From assembly GCA_045629205.1 (NCBI GenBank), contig JAZQQT010000029.1, positions 1-10,553 of the forward strand: DNA of 10,553 nt, given 5' to 3'. The notes under the pieces were generated by a model, which made no database searches, had not been told where the DNA came from, and was given only the letters and a program-made list of their open reading frames with translations. Position numbers and translations under genes: made by a program. Positions 1 through 5,953 of this stretch are shown here, piece after piece; position 1 is the first letter of the stretch, and the number at the start of each line of letters is the position of its first letter. Source of the DNA: JAZQLP01 sp045629205 (GTDB lineage: Bacteria > Bacillota > Clostridia > Oscillospirales > UBA644).

Positions 1-1833
1 GAAGACGGCGGTGAAGAAGGCAAAGAAATAGTATATGCCGCGGCAGACGGCGCGGAGGATATTTTTGACGGAGGCATAAGCCTTAATCCTTCCGATTTCA
101 AGCCGGCGAATGACGAATTCAAGGCAAGACTGTATTCCGAAGAAGCGAAAGCAAACGTCCTCGAAATCGACCTTGCGGCGGCGGGTATATGGGATGCCGA
201 CGACAGCAAAATGTATTCCGTCGGAGGAACGGGATATGCCTGCACGTTTGATTACCGCCAGTCACTTTACATAAACAACGAGCTTCAGGATGTCGCCCGC
301 TGGCCGAACGGAGAATACGGAAAAACCGAGGTTCTGGAAGAATATAACGGCGTTTCGACATTGCTTAAAATACCCGACGGCAGAGCCGGTCTCTGGGACA
401 GGGAAACGGGTGTGAGATTATACGGTTATCCGACATACGACTGGGAATCATTTTTTACGTGGACGACTCACACTGTCCCCGGAAGCGGAGGAATTGCGGT
501 CGATGCCATGTATACCGACGGAAGACCTTTTTATTTTTTCAATATAGCGACCGAGCTTGATTCACCCGGCGAATATTACTGGGACGTTGCCGCGAATATG
601 CTTTATTACTGGCCGAAAGACGGCTTTGAATCGTCAAAAATATCCTTTTCTCAGCTTGCGGATTACGGAATCGACGTTTCGGGAAGCAGCCGCATAACAT
701 TCGACAGTATGATTTTCGAAAGCTTTCGCAACAGTCCGATATACGGAGACGATGTTTCCGACATAACGGTTCGCAACTGTGTCTTCCGCGGAACGGCTCG
801 CTCACTGTGGCTCGGCGGCGACAGGATCACGATAGACGGCAATGAGTTTTACAATCTCGGAGGCGGAGCAATCTACATTGAAGGCGGCGATTACGCTTCC
901 CGCGAACTTTCGGAATCGGTGATAACAAACAACATCATTCACGATTTCGGGCAGGTATACACCGTTTACAACGCGGGAATCAATGTCAACGGTCTCGGGT
1001 ATCTGATCGCGCACAACGAAATATTCAATGCGCCTCACACGGCGATCCTCTTCTGCGGCGGAATGACGACGATAGAATATAACTACGTTCACAACGTATG
1101 CTCCGAGACATCCGACGTCGGCGCGATCAACACCGGCGGCCGATGGGACTGGAACGGCAATACTGTCCGATACAATTACATCAGGGATATTACAGATACG
1201 GTATATGGCGGCGAACCGAAAGGAATATACTTCGACGACTGTATCGCAAATCAGTTTTGCTACGGAAACGTTATCGTGAACACAGGAGGCTGCGCGGTCG
1301 CTCTCAGCGGAGGAAGAAACCTGAGCATTTACAACAACGTTATGGTAAACACAAACGGAATATCGCTTGACGAAAGAGGCTTTTCATGGTACCCGACGGT
1401 TACGAGCTATCCCGACGGACAGCTGTGGTCATACAATGTCGCGGACAATTTTCTTACCGATCTTTGGAAATATTCCGACCCGCAATATCTGAGCGTTCTC
1501 GAAATGAGAACAACGCAGGAACTTGATGCCTTAAAAGGCATAACCGCTGACATGCTCGATTCCCCCGCCCCGCCGGCATACGCGGACATCTACAATAATA
1601 TCGATTACAGCTGCGACGGCGTCCACACGGCAAACAAAAACGCAGATTCGATAGACGGCTCGGCATATATGTTCGGGCACATTGCCGAAAACACCGTATA
1701 TACCGACAATCCCGAAGACGTATTCGTCGATCCCGCAAACGGTAATTTCTTCCTCAAAGACGATTCGAGAGTTTACAGAGACGTTCTTAACTTTGAGAAA
1801 TGGGATTACAGTCTTTTGGGAATACAGAAATAA
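1..1833 (+). CDS. Right-handed parallel beta-helix protein, GH141-like (copy A, 5' end missing)
   Basis: The reading frame is open from base 1 to the TAA at 1831-1833, giving 610 visible residues. Alignment to copy C indicates that about 107 N-terminal residues (signal peptide and start of the conserved N-domain) lie upstream of the window. Visible in order: end of the N-domain (EEGKEIVYAAADGAE), the motif ARWPN (codons near 295-309), ELDSPGEYYWD...LYYWP (about 553-615), a long Asn/Gly-rich beta-helix (TNNIIHDF, AHNEIFNAPHTAI, IEYNYVHNV), an Asp in SDVGAI (codon 1114-1116) and the pair in YFDD (codons 1234-1239), then DVFVDPANGNFFLK near the C-terminus. These match the GH141 type of secreted beta-helix glycosidase as I recall it. 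It is closer to copy C than to B, sharing for example TVTSYP and YLSVLEMRTT. By analogy with B and C it is probably an exported lipoprotein. The fold is well supported; substrate and activity are inferred. Confidence 0.85.
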   Translation, partial: EDGGEEGKEIVYAAADGAEDIFDGGISLNPSDFKPANDEFKARLYSEEAKANVLEIDLAAAGIWDADDSKMYSVGGTGYACTFDYRQSLYINNELQDVARWPNGEYGKTEVLEEYNGVSTLLKIPDGRAGLWDRETGVRLYGYPTYDWESFFTWTTHTVPGSGGIAVDAMYTDGRPFYFFNIATELDSPGEYYWDVAANMLYYWPKDGFESSKISFSQLADYGIDVSGSSRITFDSMIFESFRNSPIYGDDVSDITVRNCVFRGTARSLWLGGDRITIDGNEFYNLGGGAIYIEGGDYASRELSESVITNNIIHDFGQVYTVYNAGINVNGLGYLIAHNEIFNAPHTAILFCGGMTTIEYNYVHNVCSETSDVGAINTGGRWDWNGNTVRYNYIRDITDTVYGGEPKGIYFDDCIANQFCYGNVIVNTGGCAVALSGGRNLSIYNNVMVNTNGISLDERGFSWYPTVTSYPDGQLWSYNVADNFLTDLWKYSDPQYLSVLEMRTTQELDALKGITADMLDSPAPPAYADIYNNIDYSCDGVHTANKNADSIDGSAYMFGHIAENTVYTDNPEDVFVDPANGNFFLKDDSRVYRDVLNFEKWDYSLLGIQK

Positions 1834-1847
1834 TGATCGGGAAAACC

Positions 1848-1900
1848 TTTCGGCGCGTATTGATAAGGATGTTTTTTGAAGCCTATGCCACGCGCCGAAA
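1848..1900. repeat. 11-bp perfect inverted repeat 3' of copy A
   Basis: Bases 1848-1858 (TTTCGGCGCGT) pair perfectly with 1890-1900 (ACGCGCCGAAA), leaving a 31-base loop that contains a T6 run. It begins 14 bases after the stop codon of copy A. No U-tract follows the 3' arm, so it is not a classical intrinsic terminator. It could stabilise the mRNA 3' end or mark the edge of an inserted repeat. The pairing is directly visible; the function is unknown. Confidence 0.55.
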
Positions 1901-2065
1901 ATGAAGACGCCCCTTGCGGGGCTAACGAAGGATGAAGACGTTTCACTAATGAAGAAATGATAATCGGAGAACGAAAAAACAGGGCGTCTTCGCTTCATTA
2001 GGCGCGAAGCGCCGGCTTCATTACGAGCGAAGCGAGTGACTTCATCAGCGGCAGCGGCTTCATTT
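1899..2065. repeat. Foldback intergenic repeat element (MITE/REP-like)
   Basis: This stretch has terminal inverted repeats AAATGAAG (1899-1906) and CTTCATTT (2058-2065). ATGAAG occurs at 1901, 1932 and 1949, and its complement CTTCAT at 1993, 2016, 2040 and 2058. GAAGACGCCC (1903-1912) is complementary to GGGCGTCTTC (1982-1991). Local hairpins are GCCCC-ttgc-GGGGC (1909-1922) and GGCGC-gaa-GCGCC (2001-2013). GCGAAGC, known to form an unusually stable single-stranded mini-hairpin, occurs at 2004-2010 and again 23 bases later at 2027-2033. No protein is encoded. The organisation resembles a non-autonomous palindromic repeat of the kind scattered between genes in Clostridia. Naming it a mobile element is an inference, because only one copy lies in the window. 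Confidence 0.6.
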
Positions 2066-2090
2066 ACAAAAGGTGCGGAACATATAAAAA

Positions 2091-2134
2091 ACCTGTCGAA
2101 AAGGAATTTCCTTTCTCGGCAGGTACTCTTTTAT
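2091..2134 (+). terminator. Intrinsic terminator, possibly bidirectional
   Basis: The 5' arm starting ACCTGTCG (2091) pairs with the 3' arm ending CGGCAGGT (2124). The stem has about 14 pairs with one G-T wobble and one bulged C (2115), around an AATTT loop. A T-rich tract (ACTCTTTTAT) follows. An A-rich tract (ATAAAAAA) precedes the 5' arm, so the hairpin could also stop transcription from the opposite strand. It probably ends copy A transcription, read through the foldback element. Confidence 0.65.
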
Positions 2135-2159
2135 ATAAAACTGCATTATAAACCTGTGT

Positions 2160-2184
2160 CTTTGGGAAAACCAAAGGTTTTTTT
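2160..2184 (+). terminator. Second intrinsic terminator upstream of the transporter promoter
   Basis: CTTTGG (2160-2165) pairs with CCAAAG (2171-2176) around a GAAAA loop and is followed, after one G, by seven T residues (2178-2184). The stem is short, but the U-tract is strong. With the hairpin at 2091-2124 it forms a double stop that insulates the transporter promoter from copy A. Confidence 0.6.
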
Positions 2185-2205
2185 ATGTCCTTTTTTAATT
2201 CTGCA

Positions 2206-2233
2206 TTGACATTTACTTTTTTTATGATAATAT
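2206..2233 (+). promoter_or_regulatory. Sigma-70/SigA-type promoter of the ABC transporter operon
   Basis: A perfect -35 TTGACA lies at 2206-2211. The best -10 is TAATAT (2228-2233) with a 16-base spacer and a TGn extension at 2225-2227. TATTAT at 2231-2236 (19-base spacer) is an alternative. The start codon is at 2298, so the leader is roughly 55 bases. The region is very AT-rich, unlike the flanking genes. Confidence 0.65.
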
Positions 2234-2246
2234 TATAAAATATTAG

Positions 2247-2263
2247 TTGATATTTGTAATCAA
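2247..2263. promoter_or_regulatory. Possible operator dyad downstream of the transporter promoter
   Basis: TTGAT (2247-2251) and ATCAA (2259-2263) form an imperfect 17-base dyad about 15 bases after the -10 element, where a repressor would block transcription. The arms are only five bases and the region is AT-rich, so chance is a real possibility. No regulator gene lies in the window. Confidence 0.2.
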
Positions 2264-2297
2264 AGCATTTTAACAATAATCGGATCGGAGAGTTAAG

Positions 2298-3794
2298 ATG
2301 AATGATCTGCTGCAAATGCATGACATAGACAAGTATTACGGAAGTATCAAGGCGCTTGACGGCGCGTTTCTTGATGTTCCCGCAGGCGAAGTTCATGCGC
2401 TGCTCGGTGTAAACGGAGCAGGAAAATCCACTCTTATGAAAGTATTATCCGGAGAATTGTCCTTTGAGGGTGGGACCGTCGTTTTTGACGGCAGGACTTT
2501 TAAACCGGGAGATAAATGGAATATTGCCGATATCGGTATCAGCATGGTTCATCAGGAAATATCTGCCGTTCCCGTCATTTCCGTGGCGTGCTATATGTTC
2601 CTCGGACGTGAGAAAACAAAATTCGGGCTGATAGACAACCGCGCTATGGAAGCCGATTCGCTAATCTATCTCAAAAAGATAGGAGCGAACATTTCCCCGT
2701 CTGCAATGATGGGTTCCCTTTCCGTGGCACAGCAGCAGCTTGTCGAAATAGCCAAAGCGCTGACATTTGATATCAAGCTGCTGATACTCGACGAACCGAC
2801 TACTGCCTTCGGCGACAAAGAAACGGCAATACTGTTCGACGTAATAAGAGAACTGCGTTCAAAAGGCGTATCCGTGATATACATCAGCCACAAACTTGAG
2901 GAAATAGGTCAGATAGCAGATCGCATCACCGTAATGAAAGACGGCAGATACGTAAAAACCCTCGACGCGAAGAACACTTCAAAAGCCGAGCTTGTAAACC
3001 TCCTTGCAGGCCGCGATATCGTGTTTTCGAAAAAAGAGACAAACCAAAAGCTGAAGGATTCGCCGACTGTTCTTGAAGTAAAAAATCTCAGTGCGAAAAA
3101 CTTTTTGTCCGACGTGAGCTTTTCACTCCGCAAAGGAGAGATACTCGGATTCGCGGGACTTATGGGTTCGGGCCGCACACTTACGGCAAAAGCCATCTGC
3201 GGGATCGTCCCCAAGGAATCCGGCGAAATCGTCATAAACGGAGAGACTGCCGGTATCTGTTCCCCAAAAGACGCGTCACGGTGCGGAATATGTTATCTTT
3301 CGGAAGACAGAAACACGGAAGGTATGATACAGAACCGTTCAATTATCGCGAATTCCGTCATCAGCAGTCTTGACGGCTACGAGTCCGGAATCGTTCTGAA
3401 CGATCAAAAAATGACAGATGACGCCGTCGAATGCAACCGTAAACTCAGAACGAAGTATTCCGACCCCCACGCTCCGATCTCATCGCTTTCGGGCGGAAAC
3501 CGTCAGAAAGTCATAATCGCAAGATGGCTGATAAAGGATCTTCCGGTCATGATTTTCGACGAGCCCACAAAAGGCATCGACGTCGGCGCAAAGGATGAAA
3601 TATTCCGCATTATAAACGAAATCGTGGACAAGGGCCGTTCCGTCATCCTGATTTCCTCGGAGACGGAAGAACTGCTGCGATACTGCGACCGTATCATCGT
3701 AATGAGCGACGGACACATATCCGGCGAAATGGATATCGCGGACGCATCGCCCGAAAAAATCGTAGATTATTCGCTTGGAGGCAAACATGAATAA
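2298..3794 (+). CDS. Sugar ABC transporter, double ATP-binding subunit (RbsA/MglA-type)
   Basis: This 498-residue cytoplasmic ATPase powers a CUT2-family (ribose/galactose/xylose-type) importer and has the usual length for that family. The first ABC domain has Walker A GVNGAGKST (37-45), a degenerate signature LSVAQQQ (from 141), Walker B LLILDEPT (161-168) and the switch His198 in YISHK. In the second domain, Walker A is GLMGSGRT (287-294) with Arg in place of the catalytic Lys, as is typical of this family. Its signature LSGGNRQ (from 397) and Walker B VMIFDEPT (417-424) are canonical. The two sites are therefore asymmetric. ATG 2298 has GGAG (2287-2290) seven bases upstream. The 3' end overlaps the permease gene by eight bases, implying translational coupling. 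The substrate cannot be read from this subunit; a monosaccharide or related small ligand is expected. Confidence 0.95.
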   Translation: MNDLLQMHDIDKYYGSIKALDGAFLDVPAGEVHALLGVNGAGKSTLMKVLSGELSFEGGTVVFDGRTFKPGDKWNIADIGISMVHQEISAVPVISVACYMFLGREKTKFGLIDNRAMEADSLIYLKKIGANISPSAMMGSLSVAQQQLVEIAKALTFDIKLLILDEPTTAFGDKETAILFDVIRELRSKGVSVIYISHKLEEIGQIADRITVMKDGRYVKTLDAKNTSKAELVNLLAGRDIVFSKKETNQKLKDSPTVLEVKNLSAKNFLSDVSFSLRKGEILGFAGLMGSGRTLTAKAICGIVPKESGEIVINGETAGICSPKDASRCGICYLSEDRNTEGMIQNRSIIANSVISSLDGYESGIVLNDQKMTDDAVECNRKLRTKYSDPHAPISSLSGGNRQKVIIARWLIKDLPVMIFDEPTKGIDVGAKDEIFRIINEIVDKGRSVILISSETEELLRYCDRIIVMSDGHISGEMDIADASPEKIVDYSLGGKHE

Positions 3795-5826
3795 GTTATA
3801 CAAATACATAACCTCTCCCCGCCGGTCAACGAGGGATCTCGGGATGAACATTTTTATCACGCTGCTTCTCGCGGTTGTGTTCACTGTAATAAATCCGAAC
3901 TTTGTAAAAGGCTATAACCTTGTCAGTATGGGACAAAGCCTTGCGCCCTATGCGTTTATGTCGCTCGGCATTCTCTTCCCCGTATCAATGGGCGGTATAG
4001 ACCTTTCGGTAGGCGCGGTCTGCATCGGATCGGCCGTTCTGGCAGGGAAATTTTACGAACTCGGTATGCCTTTGTGGTGTGTCATACCCGTCATGATGCT
4101 GTTCGGACTCATTATCGGACTTCTCAACGGCACGATCATTGCGAAATACAATATTCAGCCTTTTATCGTAACACTCGGAACGATGATGTTCGTTCGCGGA
4201 TTTACCGCAATCATTGCCGCTGAGCCCACAGTGCTGTATCCGGCAAACTGCTGGTATAATCAACTGTTCTCAAACCTCAACGGTTTTCCGATGGGCATCG
4301 TCTGGGTTCTGCTTTTCTCGTTCGCCGTTTATTTCATATTCAGAAAGACCAAATACGGACGTTATTTCATTTCAATAGGAAGCAATGAACTCTCCACCCG
4401 CATTTCGGGTGTTGATACCGAAAAATACAAATGCCTCGGATATGCCCTGTCGGGTCTTATGGCAGGTATCGCGGGTATTTTCTGGACTGCGTCGTTTGCG
4501 ACAGTTACAGTGGCGACCGGAAACGGAATGGAACTTGATGCCGTAGCTGGCGTTTATATCGGCGGAACGGCGGCTCTCGGAGGTATGGCAAACGTATGGG
4601 GAACGCTTATCGGAGCCATCATGCTCGTCGTGGTAAGAAGCGGCCTCAATTTTTCACTTGCAAGACTCAATATCAGCATAAACTCGACCTACGTCACCTA
4701 CGTTATAAGCGGCATCATAGTAGTCGTTGCCGTTCTTATCGAACGTATGCGTGACGGCGGCATCGGAAAGAAAAAAGGCAAAGCGGGCGAAAACGGAAAA
4801 GTCGCACTCAAACTCGTCAGCGCCGGTTTGTCGGTGGTAATGCTCGTATTCCTCGTTCTCGTTTCGTGCGGAGCGATCAATCTTGACAATACGGCTTCAA
4901 AGGAAGAACAAAAAACGATATGCGTTCTTATGAAAAGCGAAGGCGTTGATTTCTGGGATTCGGTAAAAGAAGGCGCCGTTGATGCCGGTAAGGAAAACAA
5001 TTACCGCATCGTATGCAGAGGCACCGAATCCGAAGACCCGTCTTTCCTCCCCAAACAGCTTGAGATAGCCGAATCGCTCCTTTCTGAAAAACCCGTCGGC
5101 ATCGCGCTGGCAACCATCGCGGACGGATTTACCGATTATCTCGCAAAACTGAAAGACAACGGCATTCCTGCAATCCAGTTCGATTCGGGACTTTATCAAA
5201 AAGATGTTGAAGCTGTAACGGAAGCCGGAAAAAATCCGCTTGTTGCCTATGTAAAAGCAGACACATACGCAAACTCCGCCCTTGCAGCCGAAAAGACATT
5301 TGAGGCGATAAAAGACGATATCGCCGCGTCGGACGAATACATTATCGGTATAATCCAGCATGAAAATTCCGAAACGGCAACTCTGCGAGCAAAAGGTTTT
5401 GAGGATAAAATAAAAGAGCTTGCAGAGGCAGACCCGCAAACACAGGGGAAAGTCACAGTCATTACCGAAATCAAGCCGTCGCAGATGAACAACGCGTATA
5501 TGGACGCACTCAATTTCCTGTATGAGAAAAATGCCAGAACCGTATTCGGAACAAACCTCCTCGTATCACAGCAGGTGTTCGACGCGATACAGGCAGCCGG
5601 AAACAAATATGACGGAATGAAATTTGCGGCATACGACACTGGCGACAAGGTATTCGAATGGATGAAGAATGATTACAAGGCAGAACTTATCGGCGCGGTC
5701 GATCAGAATCCGTATATGATAGGTAAACTGACCGTTGAAACGATTGCGAAAATAAGCAACGGCGAACAGATCGACGAAGAAGTAATCGTTCCGGGAATAT
5801 GGTACGATAAAACAAACGCGAAATAA
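3787..5826 (+). CDS. Sugar ABC transporter permease fused to its substrate-binding domain (RbsC-RbsB-type fusion)
   Basis: The 679-residue protein joins two parts of a CUT2 importer that are usually encoded separately. Residues 1 to about 318 are an RbsC-like permease with about ten membrane segments, including MGGIDLSVGA (68-77) and ELDAVAGVYIGGTAALGG (from 249). A basic linker (319-338, KKKGK) follows. Next comes an extra hydrophobic segment (about 343-359) ending in LVSC (358-361), a perfect lipobox. Residues about 376-679 form a periplasmic-binding-protein domain of the ribose-binding type: F389-W390 in the DFWDSV region, an Arg in LRAKGF, the Asp of AAYDTG and the Gln of VDQNPYMIG match ligand-contact positions in RbsB as I recall them. 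ATG 3787 is preferred, with GGAGG at 3777-3781; an upstream TTG at 3775 would occupy that ribosome binding site. No separate binding-protein gene is present, so two genes make a complete importer. Whether the binding domain stays tethered or is cleaved at Cys361 is unknown. Confidence 0.93.
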   Translation: MNKLYKYITSPRRSTRDLGMNIFITLLLAVVFTVINPNFVKGYNLVSMGQSLAPYAFMSLGILFPVSMGGIDLSVGAVCIGSAVLAGKFYELGMPLWCVIPVMMLFGLIIGLLNGTIIAKYNIQPFIVTLGTMMFVRGFTAIIAAEPTVLYPANCWYNQLFSNLNGFPMGIVWVLLFSFAVYFIFRKTKYGRYFISIGSNELSTRISGVDTEKYKCLGYALSGLMAGIAGIFWTASFATVTVATGNGMELDAVAGVYIGGTAALGGMANVWGTLIGAIMLVVVRSGLNFSLARLNISINSTYVTYVISGIIVVVAVLIERMRDGGIGKKKGKAGENGKVALKLVSAGLSVVMLVFLVLVSCGAINLDNTASKEEQKTICVLMKSEGVDFWDSVKEGAVDAGKENNYRIVCRGTESEDPSFLPKQLEIAESLLSEKPVGIALATIADGFTDYLAKLKDNGIPAIQFDSGLYQKDVEAVTEAGKNPLVAYVKADTYANSALAAEKTFEAIKDDIAASDEYIIGIIQHENSETATLRAKGFEDKIKELAEADPQTQGKVTVITEIKPSQMNNAYMDALNFLYEKNARTVFGTNLLVSQQVFDAIQAAGNKYDGMKFAAYDTGDKVFEWMKNDYKAELIGAVDQNPYMIGKLTVETIAKISNGEQIDEEVIVPGIWYDKTNAK

Positions 5827-5832
5827 ACAGAC

Positions 5833-5874
5833 GCAGGACTTCTTGACAGCATTGCAGCCGGAAGTCCTGCTTTT
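5833..5874 (+). terminator. Intrinsic terminator of the transporter operon
   Basis: GCAGGACTTC (5833-5842) pairs perfectly over ten bases with GAAGTCCTGC (5861-5870) around an 18-base loop and is followed by TTTTAATT. It starts seven bases after the stop codon of the fused permease gene. Confidence 0.8.
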
Positions 5875-5895
5875 AATTCAGATGATGATATTTTA

Positions 5896-5925
5896 TTGAC
5901 AAAAAAACGATGTAACAAATATAAT
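5896..5925 (+). promoter_or_regulatory. Consensus SigA-type promoter of beta-helix copy B
   Basis: Perfect TTGACA (5896-5901) and perfect TATAAT (5920-5925) are separated by 18 bases, with an A7 run at the start of the spacer. The ATG at 5954 gives a short leader of about 20 bases. The ribosome binding site GAGGAG (5943-5948) lies five bases before the ATG. Confidence 0.8.
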
Positions 5926-5953
5926 ATTATCAAAAAATATTTGAGGAGCGAAT

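Noticed and set aside
1531..1998. Antisense open frame of 155 codons over the end of copy A
   Set aside because: It lies mostly opposite a well-supported gene, its product resembles no family I know, and it runs through the repeat element. It is a shadow frame of GC-biased codons.
1993..2063. CRISPR-like spacing of CTTCAT units (23, 24, 18 bases)
   Set aside because: The repeat unit is only 6-8 bases, the intervening segments are related to each other (GCGAAGC cores) and are not unique spacers, and no cas gene is nearby.
2064..2396. Antisense open frame of 110 codons across the transporter promoter
   Set aside because: It covers two terminators, the promoter and the start of the ATPase gene, with a low-complexity Ile/Lys-rich translation and no recognisable motif.
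3775..3786. TTG start of the permease fusion, adding four residues
   Set aside because: The GGAGG ribosome binding site (3777-3781) would lie inside the coding sequence. ATG 3787 is correctly spaced from it.
4897..5439. Antisense open frame of 180 codons opposite the binding domain
   Set aside because: The Cys/Phe/Arg-rich translation is the mirror of Lys/Glu/Ala-rich sense codons, and no upstream signals are present.
4747..5826. Independent internal start of the binding protein at ATG 4747
   Set aside because: No ribosome binding site precedes this ATG, and the frame is continuous with the permease, so one fused product is the simplest reading.
5843..5848. TTGACA as a second -35 box upstream of copy B
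   Set aside because: It lies in the loop of the transporter terminator and no -10 element follows at 16-18 bases. The promoter at 5896-5925 is a perfect match.
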